This document shows, in pieces, positions 17,141-25,345 of a stretch of DNA of 64,000 bases. The DNA is from CAVSRC01 sp963798195 (GTDB lineage: Bacteria; Pseudomonadota; Alphaproteobacteria; Rhizobiales; Kaistiaceae). The DNA lies in contig CAWCSF010000004.1 in assembly GCA_963798195.1 (NCBI GenBank), positions 186,001 through 250,000 on the forward strand, written 5' to 3'. The position numbers and the translations under genes were made by a program. Under the pieces are notes generated by a model. It was not told the origin of the DNA and did not search any database. It was given only the letters and a program-made list of their open reading frames with translations. Position 1 is the stretch's first letter, and every line of letters begins with the position of its first letter.

Positions 17141-18141
17141 TGTCTTTGACCATGCTGCTTGCGGTGACCGTGCTGGCGATGTTGAGCGCCGGCGGGCTGG
17201 CGTATGCGTTTCTCTACGATCGCATCCAGCGCGAAAACACCACCGATCGCCGCGTCGGGATGGTCCAGGGCACCAGCGTCGACAGCATCGCCCAGCAGCG
17301 TAGCAGGGCCGCCAATTCGTCGCGCCGCCGCAAGTCGGTTCAGGAGACGCTGAAGGAAGTCGAGGAGCGCGAGAAGGCACGTGCCAAGCACAGCAAGGCT
17401 CCGCCGCTGAAGCTCCGCATGGAGCAGGCCGGCCTTTCGTGGTCGCGCCGCACGTTCATCATCATCAGCCTGGTGTGCGGCTTTGTCTTCTACGTCATTG
17501 CCTGGATTGGCGGGCTGCCCCTCTACGCCGCCGCCGCCATTGGCGTTGCCGGCCTGCTCGGTCTGCCGCGCTGGATTGTCAATTTCCTGCGCAAGCGCCG
17601 TATCGCGAAATTTCTCGATGAATTTGCCAATGCCATGGACGTCATCGTCCGCGGCGTGAAAGCCGGCCTGCCGCTTAACGATTGTATCCGCATTATCGCC
17701 GAGGAATTTGCCGAGCCGGTCAAATCCGAATTCAAGCATATCGCGGAAACGCAGGCTCTCGGGGTCACGCTCGCCGATGCGGTTAGCAAGCTGCCAGAGC
17801 GCGTTCCCGTGCCCGAGACGAATTTCTTTGCCATCGTCGTCTCCATTCAGCAGCGCGCTGGCGGCAATCTCGCGGAAGCGCTCAACAACCTGTCGCGGGT
17901 GCTGCGCGAGCGCCGTCAGATGAAGGGCAAGATCAAGGCGATGAGCATGGAGGCCAAGGCCTCCGCCGCGATCATCGGCATCCTGCCGGTCGTCGTGATG
18001 ACGATGGTTTACCTCACCAGCCCTGAATACATCATGCTGTTGTTCCGGGTGCCGATCGGCAATGTCATCCTGGGTTTTGCCGCCTTCTGGATGTTCCTGG
18101 GCATCATGGTGATGCGCAAGATGATCAACTTCGATTTCTAG
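17140..18141 (+). CDS. tadB: Flp pilus inner-membrane protein TadB
   Basis: A 333-residue T2SSF-domain membrane protein forming part of the inner-membrane platform. A helix at residues 1-25 is followed by a charged cytoplasmic stretch (RRRKSVQETLKEVEEREKAR), two helices near 105-145, the T2SSF domain (FANAMDVIVRGVKAGLPLNDCI..IAEEF) and two C-terminal helices. The start overlaps the cpaF stop by one base, and tadC begins 11 bases downstream, so cpaF-tadB-tadC form one translation unit. Confidence 0.93.
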   Translation: MSLTMLLAVTVLAMLSAGGLAYAFLYDRIQRENTTDRRVGMVQGTSVDSIAQQRSRAANSSRRRKSVQETLKEVEEREKARAKHSKAPPLKLRMEQAGLSWSRRTFIIISLVCGFVFYVIAWIGGLPLYAAAAIGVAGLLGLPRWIVNFLRKRRIAKFLDEFANAMDVIVRGVKAGLPLNDCIRIIAEEFAEPVKSEFKHIAETQALGVTLADAVSKLPERVPVPETNFFAIVVSIQQRAGGNLAEALNNLSRVLRERRQMKGKIKAMSMEAKASAAIIGILPVVVMTMVYLTSPEYIMLLFRVPIGNVILGFAAFWMFLGIMVMRKMINFDF

Positions 18142-18152
18142 GGGAGGCGGCC

Positions 18153-19136
18153 GTGTTTCAGTTGATTTACGACGCCTTGACCAGTCCCCAGTTTCTGATC
18201 GCATTGTTTTCGGCGTTGGCGGTCTTCGCCACTGTCTTCACGCTGGTTCAACCGCTGTTCGAGCGTGATCGTTTGGGCGCCCGCATCAAGGCGGTGGCGC
18301 TGGAGCGCGAGGCCATCCGCGCGCGCGAACGTGCCCGTCTCGCTGCCGAGGCGAACCGGGCAAGCCTTCGCCGGGAGCCGAAGGTTTACATGCAGCGCGT
18401 GGTTGATCGGTTCAATCTTCGCAAGGCGCTCGCCGATGAGAACACCGTGGCCAAGCTGCGCATGGCCGGCTTCCGCGGACAGGCGCCGCTGGTCGTATTC
18501 CTCTTCGCCCGCGTCACGCTGCCACTGCTGTTTTTTGCCGTCGCGCTTTTCTACATTTTCGTTCTGACCGAACTCAACCAGCCGACGGCGATCAAGCTCG
18601 CGATCTGCATTGGCGTCGCCTATGCCGGGTTCTACGCGCCTAACCTCTACGTATCGAACGTGGTCACCAAGCGGCAGCAGTCGATCCGGCGGGCGTGGCC
18701 GGATGCGCTCGACCTTTTGCTCATCTGCGTCGAATCGGGCATGTCGGCCGAGGCCGCCTTCCGCAAGGTGTCCGAGGAAATCGGCCAGCAGTCGGTCGAA
18801 CTCGCCGAGGAACTGACGCTCACCACCGCCGAGCTGTCCTATCTGCCGGCGCGTCGCCAGGCGTACGAGAATCTCTCCAGGCGAACCGGCCTTGAGCAGG
18901 TCAAATCCGTGATGACCAGCCTCATTCAGGCTGAGCGCTACGGCACGCCGCTCGGTAACACGTTGCGCGTGCTCGCCCAGGAGAACCGCGACCAGCGCAT
19001 GACCGAGGCCGAGAAGAAGGCAGCCGCGCTTCCGCCGAAGCTGACTGTTCCGATGATCCTGTTCTTCCTGCCGGTGCTGATGGCGGTCATTCTGGGCCCG
19101 GCCGGCATTCAGATCAGCGGCGCCGCGATTCCCTAG
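18153..19136 (+). CDS. tadC: Flp pilus inner-membrane protein TadC
   Basis: A 327-residue T2SSF-domain protein, partner of TadB in the platform. It has an N-terminal helix, a cytoplasmic charged region, two central helices (about 115-160), the conserved DALDLLLICVESGMSAEAAF block and a last hydrophobic segment (PKLTVPMILFFLPVLMAVIL). The start is GTG 18153 with GGGGAGG eight bases upstream. It is the last gene of the plus-strand pilus operon. Confidence 0.93.
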   Translation: MFQLIYDALTSPQFLIALFSALAVFATVFTLVQPLFERDRLGARIKAVALEREAIRARERARLAAEANRASLRREPKVYMQRVVDRFNLRKALADENTVAKLRMAGFRGQAPLVVFLFARVTLPLLFFAVALFYIFVLTELNQPTAIKLAICIGVAYAGFYAPNLYVSNVVTKRQQSIRRAWPDALDLLLICVESGMSAEAAFRKVSEEIGQQSVELAEELTLTTAELSYLPARRQAYENLSRRTGLEQVKSVMTSLIQAERYGTPLGNTLRVLAQENRDQRMTEAEKKAAALPPKLTVPMILFFLPVLMAVILGPAGIQISGAAIP

Positions 19137-19153
19137 AGGCAGGATTCGACGTT

Positions 19154-19177
19154 GAGGCATCGGAGCGGCAGTGCCTC
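19154..19177 (+). terminator. possible hairpin terminator between tadC and tadD
   Basis: GAGGCA (19154-19159) and TGCCTC (19172-19177) can pair as a six-base stem with a 12-base loop, followed by GCCTTTGCC. It lies in the gap between the convergent tadC and tadD genes. The stem is short and the U-run weak, so this is tentative. Confidence 0.25.
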
Positions 19178-19212
19178 GCCTTTGCCACGACCTAAGCGGG
19201 CGACGGACCGCG

Positions 19213-20034
19213 TCAGCCTTTCGATGAGTTGGGCTTTGCCTTACCGCCAGATTGCAGCGCCTGCCAGGTATTGCGCTGCGCCAGCATGTCCTTGAGGTAG
19301 GCGATATTCGCCTTGGCCTGCTGGGGCGAGATCTCGGCGCCGGCAATTTGCTCGGCTTCGTCAAACCGGCCCTGCAGGCCGACGACCAGCGCCAGGTTCT
19401 GGCGCACGCGGCTGTCGGCGCCGGGGGTAGCCATCGCCTTGCGCAGCAGCTTCTCTGCTTCCGGCAGTTCGCCGGTCAGCGTGTACGACATGCCGAAATT
19501 GGAGAGCACGCTCGGCTCGTCAGGCTTGAGGTCCAGCGCCTGCGCATAGAGTCGGCGCGCATCGGCGTGGTTGCCCATCTGGTCGAGGATTGCCGCTTCG
19601 GCCGAGGCCAACTGCCAGTCGGGTCGGTCTGGCGTTTGTGCGCGGCGGATGGCGCCGAGCGCGCGTTCGAGATCGCCGGCAGTGGCGAGCGCCTTGCCAT
19701 AGGCGGCGAGTACGTCGCGGTCTTCGGGATAGTAGATCACCGCCTTCTGCAACACCGCAACCGCCTGGTCCGCGCGGTTGGTGCGGCGGAGCGCACCGGC
19801 ATAGTTGAGCGCGACTTCGCGGCTCTTCGGCTCGGCGGCGTAGCGTTGCCCCCAGTAGGTGACCGCCTGCTCGAATTCTTCCTGCGTCATCGGCTGGCTG
19901 ATCGAGCCGGTAGTCGCCGGATCAACCTTCTTCGGCGAGGCGCAGCCCCCGAGTGCAAGGATCATTGTAAGGGGAAGGATCGCCGCGCTGTGCATCAGGC
20001 GGTGCGTCAGGCGAGGGGCGGTACGGTCGGTCAT
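19213..20034 (-). CDS. tadD: Flp pilus assembly lipoprotein TadD (TPR repeats)
   Basis: A 273-residue TPR lipoprotein. The signal peptide ends with LALGGC (lipobox Cys near residue 31), and tetratricopeptide repeats follow (EVALNYAGALRRTNRADQAV, DVLAAYGKALATAGDLERAL, PSVLSNFGMSYTLTGELPEA). TadD proteins help the secretin assemble, like PilF pilotins. ATG 20034 gives a normal signal peptide; an in-frame TTG at 20073 would lengthen it unusually. It is convergent with tadC and has TTAACC motifs upstream, so it is probably co-regulated but separately transcribed. Confidence 0.88.
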   Translation of the reverse strand: MTDRTAPRLTHRLMHSAAILPLTMILALGGCASPKKVDPATTGSISQPMTQEEFEQAVTYWGQRYAAEPKSREVALNYAGALRRTNRADQAVAVLQKAVIYYPEDRDVLAAYGKALATAGDLERALGAIRRAQTPDRPDWQLASAEAAILDQMGNHADARRLYAQALDLKPDEPSVLSNFGMSYTLTGELPEAEKLLRKAMATPGADSRVRQNLALVVGLQGRFDEAEQIAGAEISPQQAKANIAYLKDMLAQRNTWQALQSGGKAKPNSSKG

Positions 20035-20080
20035 GTGGGTGGACGGACTCCCCGGGAACACATGCCTGATCAATATTCTG

Positions 20081-20101
20081 TTAACCCTAATGCTTGGTTA
20101 A
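20081..20101 (-). promoter_or_regulatory. inverted TTAACC pair upstream of tadD (CtrA-like)
   Basis: TTAACC (20081-20086) and GGTTAA (20096-20101) form an inverted repeat with a nine-base spacer, 47 bases upstream of the tadD ATG. Each arm matches a CtrA half-site core. The inverted geometry differs from the direct TTAA-N7-TTAA consensus, so binding by CtrA is a guess. Confidence 0.3.
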
Positions 20102-20200
20102 GGCGGTGCTCCCACGCCCGGATACCGCGGGGATTGTCGGAATGCCGTAGTGCCGCCATGATCGTTGGACCCGCCGCCTTTCTGCCCCTGGAGATGTCTC

Positions 20201-21595
20201 GTGCCCGATTGCCTTTTGCCCGCCGACAGCGGCGAACCTGCGATTCCCGTTCACGGGGTGCCCAGGGCCGGACTCGCCGCTCTGGGCACGATCGCGGGGG
20301 AGCGCGCCGCGGCTTGGGCAAATGCCACCGGCTTTGCCGCGTCGGCCGGCGAAATCTGCCTCGCGCCGGGCGGGGAGGGCGGCCCGGCTGTCGTTCTCTT
20401 CGGTCTCGGCGATAGCGATGGCGCGCCGTCACTGCTGCCCGGCAAATTGCCCGCAGGCCTGCCCGCGGGGACTTACAGCCTTGCCTCTGGATTCCCGGAT
20501 CCGGCGCTGGCGAGCCTTGCTTGGGCGCTCGGGTCCTATCGCTTCCGCCGCTACCGCGACGACGCCCACGCGCCTCGCCGGCTCGTCTTGCCGGCCGATG
20601 TCGATGCCGCGGACGTTGGCCGCATCGCCGATGGCGTCTGGCTGGCGCGCGACCTCGTCAATACAGCACCCAACGATCTCGGCCCTGCCGAACTCGCCGA
20701 GGCTGCCCGCGACCTCGCCACCAAGCACGGCGCGGTCTTCTCCGAGATCGTCGGCGAGGGGCTGCTGCTCGACAACTTCCCGCTCATCCATGCCGTCGGC
20801 GCCGCCGCCACCGAGCAGCGCGCGCCGCGCCTCGTCGATATCGTCTGGGGCGATGCAGACAATCCGTCCCTCACCATCGTCGGCAAGGGCGTCTGCTTCG
20901 ATACCGGCGGCCTCGATATCAAGCCCGCATCCGGCATGCTGCTGATGAAGAAGGACATGGGCGGCGCCGCCAACGCTCTCGGCCTCGCCCACATGATCAT
21001 GGATGCTGGCCTGCCGGTCCGCCTGCGCGTCCTCATACCCGCCGTCGAGAACGCCATTTCTGCTGCCGCCTTCCGGCCGGGTGACATCTTCACGAGCCGC
21101 AAGGGCATCACCGTCGAGATCGGCAACACCGATGCCGAAGGGCGGTTGGTGCTCGCCGATGCGCTTGCGCTCGCCGCCGAGGACGAGCCTGACATGATCG
21201 TGGACCTTGCCACGCTCACCGGCGCCGCCCGCGTCGCGCTGGGCCCCGAGGTGGTCCCGGTTTACACGCGCGACGATACGCTCGCCGCCGACCTCGCCAC
21301 CCATGCCGCCGCGGTCGCCGATCCGGTGTGGCGCATGCCGCTTTGGATGCCTTACATGGCCATGCTCGACTCCCGCGCAGCCGATATCAACAACGCCGGC
21401 GCCGGCGGTCATGCCGGGTCGATCACGGCCGCGCTCTTTCTCTCCCGCTTTGTGCCGGACGCCCAGCGCTGGCTGCACGCCGATATTTTCGCCTGGACCC
21501 CCTCGGCAAAACCCGGCCGCCCGGAGGGCGGCGAGGCTCAGGCGATCCGGGCCCTCTACGATCTCATCAAGCAGAAGGGGCCGCGGCGGAAATAG
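20201..21595 (+). CDS. leucyl aminopeptidase family (M17) metallopeptidase
   Basis: A 464-residue cytosolic M17 aminopeptidase that removes N-terminal residues from peptides. The metal-binding and catalytic region KGVCFDTGGLDIKP lies near residues 228-241 and the family signature NTDAEGRLVLADAL near 308-321; DINNAGAGGHAGSITAALFL completes the C-terminal domain. The start GTG 20201 has GGAG seven bases upstream; the longer frame from 20165 is not supported. This alphaproteobacterial subgroup is usually found next to an NlpC/P60 peptidase, which here lies 4.7 kb away behind a catabolic cassette. Confidence 0.88.
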   Translation: MPDCLLPADSGEPAIPVHGVPRAGLAALGTIAGERAAAWANATGFAASAGEICLAPGGEGGPAVVLFGLGDSDGAPSLLPGKLPAGLPAGTYSLASGFPDPALASLAWALGSYRFRRYRDDAHAPRRLVLPADVDAADVGRIADGVWLARDLVNTAPNDLGPAELAEAARDLATKHGAVFSEIVGEGLLLDNFPLIHAVGAAATEQRAPRLVDIVWGDADNPSLTIVGKGVCFDTGGLDIKPASGMLLMKKDMGGAANALGLAHMIMDAGLPVRLRVLIPAVENAISAAAFRPGDIFTSRKGITVEIGNTDAEGRLVLADALALAAEDEPDMIVDLATLTGAARVALGPEVVPVYTRDDTLAADLATHAAAVADPVWRMPLWMPYMAMLDSRAADINNAGAGGHAGSITAALFLSRFVPDAQRWLHADIFAWTPSAKPGRPEGGEAQAIRALYDLIKQKGPRRK

Positions 21596-21714
21596 ATCCG
21601 CTCCCGGCCTCCGCGATTAACCGCGCTTGCCGCTCCCGCTTGCATCTGCCCGATCCGACCGCCAAGGTTAGTTCGGTCCCGAAACGATCTCGGGTCGCGA
21701 CGGGGGAATTGGGA

Positions 21715-22065
21715 ATGCCTGCCGAGTTCCGGCCGAGTCAGGCTTTGCGCCTGTGGCACGACGTGATCTTCGATCTCGTTCGCGATGGCGAGCAGGACCT
21801 CACCACCCGTCAGCTGGCGGTGCTGCTGACGGTCTATCTCGAACCCCCGCCCCATACCGTCCGGGGCCTCGCCGCAAAGCTCGGTGTTACCAAGCCGGTC
21901 GTCACCCGCGCCCTCGATACGATGGGGCGCCTTGGCCTGCTGACCCGCCGTCGCGACGAGACCGACCGCCGCAACGTTCTCGTCCAGCGGACGCTGGAAG
22001 GCGCGCTCGCCGTGGAACGCCTCGGCGATGCGGTTGTTGCCCGCTACCGGCAATTGCCGCCGTAG
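21715..22065 (+). CDS. MarR-family transcriptional regulator
   Basis: A 116-residue winged-helix protein with LTTRQLAVLLTVYLEPPPHTVRGLAAKLGVTKPVVTRALDTM as recognition region (described here by its parts: LAAKLGVTKPVVTRAL helix-turn-helix) and the wing LLTRRRDETDRRNVLV. It is somewhat shorter than classical MarR (about 140). ATG 21715 follows a GGGA. It lies 119 bases after the aminopeptidase and 150 bases ahead of the sugar-acid cassette, and could control either. The effector is unknown. Confidence 0.8.
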   Translation: MPAEFRPSQALRLWHDVIFDLVRDGEQDLTTRQLAVLLTVYLEPPPHTVRGLAAKLGVTKPVVTRALDTMGRLGLLTRRRDETDRRNVLVQRTLEGALAVERLGDAVVARYRQLPP

Positions 22066-22215
22066 CCTTTCACCCCGAGACACTCCGCGGCTTCCGGTCC
22101 CTCGCGTCGTCCTGTAACTGTTGTCTCAACGAGGCTGCGCCGCCGAGGCCTTCGTATTGGGAGACGTCGGTGGGTCCGCAAGAGGGCGGCAATAACAGAC
22201 AAAAAGGGGAGTTCG

Positions 22216-22944
22216 GTGAGCGAGTCGATCGGGCAGGATACTCTGGACAAGCTGAAGGCGTGCAGCACCGCGACGCTCACCACCCAGCTCTTCCATCGCA
22301 ATTTCCGTCAGCAGTTCCTCGTTGGCCTCCGCCCCCTCAACCCCGATGTCGCTCCCTTTGCTGGCGAGGCGTTCACCTTGCGCTTCATTCCTTCGCGCGA
22401 GGACAAGGACTGGGATCTGGGTGATCTTCACAAGCGCGGTGAGGACAACATGCAGTGGGAGGCCGTCGAGGCCATTGGCTCCGGTCAGGTGATGATGATC
22501 GACAGCCGCGGCGATGTTCGCTCCGCCTCGGCAGGCAACATGCTTTTGACGCGCATGATGCGGAAGGGCGTCGCCGCCGCGGTCACCGACGGCGCTTTCC
22601 GCGATGGCACCGAGATCGCGCGCATGAATTTCCCCGCCTATTGCGCTGCCAATACCGCGTCGACGCGGCCGTCCTTCCACCGCGCCGTCGACATGCAGCT
22701 TCCCATCGGTTGCGCCGGCGTCGCCGTCTATCCCGGCGACATCGTCGTCGGCGATAGCGATGGCGTCGTCGTCATCCCGCGCCAGGCCGCCGTCGAGATC
22801 GCCGATGCGGGCTTTGAGCAGGAGCAGCGCGAGAAATTCCTCTTCACCAGAATCGATGCAGGCGCGCCGCTCTGGGGCACCTATCCGCCCAACGAGGCGA
22901 CGCTGAGCGAATACGCCGCCTGGCGCCAGAAGAACGCCCGCTAG
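22216..22944 (+). CDS. RraA-like aldolase/regulator family protein
   Basis: A 242-residue member of the RraA / 4-hydroxy-4-methyl-2-oxoglutarate aldolase-like fold. The signature SAGNMLLTRMMRKGVAAAV followed by TDGAFRDG (about residues 123-130) contains the Arg-Asp pair that binds the metal-pyruvate enolate in HMG aldolases. Members of this long (about 240) group often adjoin sugar-acid dehydratases and are better explained as class II pyruvate aldolases than as RNase E inhibitors. GTG 22216 has AGGGGAG upstream. It is the first gene of a five-gene cassette; the next gene starts ten bases after its stop. Confidence 0.72.
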   Translation: MSESIGQDTLDKLKACSTATLTTQLFHRNFRQQFLVGLRPLNPDVAPFAGEAFTLRFIPSREDKDWDLGDLHKRGEDNMQWEAVEAIGSGQVMMIDSRGDVRSASAGNMLLTRMMRKGVAAAVTDGAFRDGTEIARMNFPAYCAANTASTRPSFHRAVDMQLPIGCAGVAVYPGDIVVGDSDGVVVIPRQAAVEIADAGFEQEQREKFLFTRIDAGAPLWGTYPPNEATLSEYAAWRQKNAR

Positions 22945-22954
22945 GAGACGGCCG

Positions 22955-23428
22955 GTGACACCCGCCGCGAAGGCCGAGGCGCTCATTCGCCGCTATTTTG
23001 ACGCCTGCAACGCTGCGGATCATGCCGCGCTGGTCGCCTGCTTCACGCCCGATGCGGTCCACTACTTCCCGCCGGGCCTGCCGGGCGCGCCGTGGCGGAG
23101 CGCCGAGGCGATCGCCGACGGCTGGGTCTGGTGCGTGGCGAACCTCGGCTCGCGCTGGACGATCGAGAAGGTTCTCGCCGCCCCGGATGGCCGCGAGGCG
23201 GTGATCGAATGGACTCACTGGAAGACCGCTCGCGACGAAGTCCTGCGCGGCGACGAGTGGTACATTTTCAACGACGACATCACCCGCATCGCCGAGATCC
23301 GAGCCTACTACGCTTCACCCGTCGACAAGGCGCAGCCGGTGAACGGTCTCCACGACTTCAACTATCGCGGTCGCGGCTACCACACGGCGCCGCCGTCGCC
23401 GGTGCCGGAGAACATGAAGAAGAAATGA
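22955..23428 (+). CDS. SnoaL-like (NTF2 fold) protein
   Basis: A 157-residue protein with ALIRRYFDACNAADHAALVACFTPDAVHYFPPG at its start (a typical SnoaL/NTF2-fold opening) and EWYIFNDDITRIAEIRAYYA toward the end. Such folds serve as isomerases, dehydratases, cyclases or binding proteins. GTG 22955 is the likely start. Its stop overlaps the next gene by four bases (ATGA), so it is translated with the dehydrogenase-like gene. Function in the cassette is unknown; it may handle a lactone or enol intermediate, which is inference. Confidence 0.65.
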   Translation: MTPAAKAEALIRRYFDACNAADHAALVACFTPDAVHYFPPGLPGAPWRSAEAIADGWVWCVANLGSRWTIEKVLAAPDGREAVIEWTHWKTARDEVLRGDEWYIFNDDITRIAEIRAYYASPVDKAQPVNGLHDFNYRGRGYHTAPPSPVPENMKKK

Positions 23429-24264
23429 TCGCGCATAAACGCATCCTGATCACCGGAGCTGCCGGCATCGTCGGAACCGGCATGCGCCCCCACCTCGCCA
23501 GGGCTTTTCCTGAAATCGTCCTCGTCGATCACAAGCCGGCCGCCGGCCTCGCGCCCAACGAGAAGCTGATCGTCGGCGATATCGCCGATCCGGCGTTGGT
23601 CTCCGAGGCGATGGCGGGTGTCACCGGCGTGGTCCATCTTGCCTGTGCCTACGGGCCGGGCATTGGCTTCGAGCAGATGCTCGACACCAATTACCGGGCC
23701 TTCATCCTCCTGCTCGATGCCCTGGTGCGCGAGGGGGGCCAGAGCTTCGTCTTCACCAGCAGCAACCACGGCTGGGGCTACTACCCGCGCGGCAGCATCA
23801 TCGGCGTCGACAAGCCGCCGCGCCCGGATAGCTGGTACGGCATCGCAAAGATTTTCGGCGAGGCGCTGCTCGCCCACTATGCCGACACGCATAGTTTCAG
23901 CGGTGTGTCTCTGCGTATCGGCAATGCCCATGCCGAGGTTGGCGACGAGCGCCGCACCCATATGTGGATCAGCCATCGCGATCTCGCCGAGTTGACGCGG
24001 CTGGCGCTCGTCTCGGGCGCCCCCGGCCATCGCGCCGTATTCGCCACGGCCGATTGCGCCGATCCTTTCTTCGACAATTCCGGCCTTGCCGCGCTCGGCT
24101 TCGTTACCCGCGACCGGCCGGAAGACAATCTCGCCGACCCGGCCATCGCCGGCGAGCCGCGGGCGCCGGGCATCGGTGGCGAAGCGGTCGGTGGCGGCTA
24201 TGTCGAGGAGAGCTTCAGGGGCTCGATCGAGGCGTGGCGAAAGTCGAACATCCAGGCAGGCTAG
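23425..24264 (+). CDS. NAD-dependent epimerase/dehydratase family protein resembling uronate dehydrogenase
   Basis: A 279-residue extended SDR. The cofactor motif is TGAAGIVGTG (about 10-19), the catalytic triad Ser112 or Ser113, Tyr138 and Lys142. The blocks SSNHGWGYYP, SWYGIAKIFGE and FFDNSGLAALGF align by eye with SSNH..GYYP, YGVSKCFGE and WWDNS.LGFLG of Agrobacterium uronate dehydrogenase, which oxidises galacturonate or glucuronate to aldarolactones with NAD. The substrate here is probably a uronate or similar aldose. The start ATG overlaps the previous stop, and ten bases separate it from the dehydratase-like gene. Confidence 0.75.
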   Translation: MIAHKRILITGAAGIVGTGMRPHLARAFPEIVLVDHKPAAGLAPNEKLIVGDIADPALVSEAMAGVTGVVHLACAYGPGIGFEQMLDTNYRAFILLLDALVREGGQSFVFTSSNHGWGYYPRGSIIGVDKPPRPDSWYGIAKIFGEALLAHYADTHSFSGVSLRIGNAHAEVGDERRTHMWISHRDLAELTRLALVSGAPGHRAVFATADCADPFFDNSGLAALGFVTRDRPEDNLADPAIAGEPRAPGIGGEAVGGGYVEESFRGSIEAWRKSNIQAG

Positions 24265-24274
24265 GCGATCCATC

Positions 24275-25345
24275 ATGTATATCGGCGAACAACTGATCGA
24301 TCCGACGGAGGATCGGCTGCGCCTCTCAGCCCAGCTCGGCGTTTCCCATGTTGTCATCGACAGCCGGCCGAACCGGCAGATCACCGGCGAAGACGGCTCC
24401 TGGAAGGCGGACAGGGTCGCGGCCCAGCGGAGATGGATCGCTGGCTTCGGCCACGAACTGGAAGTACTCGCCCTCGATGTCGGCTCCATTCTGGTCGACA
24501 GCCTGCGTCACCGCGAAAAGGCCGAGGCCAGGGCCGAAGAATTGCGCGCCAACATCCGCGCTGCCGGCGAGGGCGGCGTGGGCACCGTCAAGTTCAACCT
24601 TCAGATGATCGGCATCACCCGCACCGGCCTCAGCGATGGTCGCGGCGGCGTCCAGTGCAGCACCTTTCGCTACGCTGACTACACGCCCGCTTCCGACGCG
24701 GAGTATTCCTATTGGGGTGTCGGCTATCCGGCGAGCACCGGCAAGGATGCGCCCAGGCTCGAGAAGGCAACCGCGACCAGCGGTCAGCTTCGCCCGGATC
24801 AGGCTGGCGCCATCGACGCCGAAGCCGCGTGGTCGGCCATTGGCTGGCTCGTCGAACAGCTTCTGCCTACGGCCGAGAAGGCCGGCGTGCGTCTCGCCAT
24901 CCATCCCCACGATCCCGCTTTCCCCAAGGGCGGGCTGGGCGGCGTCGAGCATGTCGTCGGCTCCATAGAGGGCATGCGCAGGCTCATTGCGCTCGCACCG
25001 GAGAGCCCGAGCCTCGGCTTTAACTTCTGTCAGGGCACCATCGCCGAAATGTCGGACAGCCCGAGTGACTACGTGCTCCGCGCCATCGCCGAGTTCGGCC
25101 CGGCCGGCAAGATCTTCATGGTCCACTTCCGCAACATCCGCGGCGGTTATCTCGATTTCATGGAGACGCTGCCCGATGACGGCGATGTCGACATGGCCGC
25201 CTGCATCCGCGCCTATCGTGCCGCCGGCTACAAGGGTATCCTCTGCCCTGACCATGTGCCGCTGTCGCCGCTCGATCCCGGCCGTGAGCGCTTTTTCTCC
25301 TTCGCCCTGGGTTTCACCAGGGCCCTCCTTATGGCGTCGCCCTAG
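24275..25345 (+). CDS. mannonate-dehydratase-like (UxuA family) TIM-barrel enzyme
   Basis: A 356-residue xylose-isomerase-like TIM-barrel protein. HPHDPAF (His210, His212, Asp213), GFNFCQGT, VHFRNIRGG and ILCPDHVP correspond to the metal-binding and active-site strands of UxuA, which dehydrates D-mannonate to 2-keto-3-deoxygluconate. It differs from classical UxuA in length (E. coli about 394) and in reading PDHVP where UxuA has PDHGH, so another sugar acid is likely its substrate. It abuts the SMP-30 gene with no gap (TAG then ATG), so both are translated together. Confidence 0.75.
   Translation: MYIGEQLIDPTEDRLRLSAQLGVSHVVIDSRPNRQITGEDGSWKADRVAAQRRWIAGFGHELEVLALDVGSILVDSLRHREKAEARAEELRANIRAAGEGGVGTVKFNLQMIGITRTGLSDGRGGVQCSTFRYADYTPASDAEYSYWGVGYPASTGKDAPRLEKATATSGQLRPDQAGAIDAEAAWSAIGWLVEQLLPTAEKAGVRLAIHPHDPAFPKGGLGGVEHVVGSIEGMRRLIALAPESPSLGFNFCQGTIAEMSDSPSDYVLRAIAEFGPAGKIFMVHFRNIRGGYLDFMETLPDDGDVDMAACIRAYRAAGYKGILCPDHVPLSPLDPGRERFFSFALGFTRALLMASP

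Noticed and set aside
22216..22944. Ribonuclease E inhibitor RraA
   Set aside because: The longer chain, the aldolase-type Arg-Asp pair and the sugar-acid gene context fit a pyruvate aldolase better than RNase E control.
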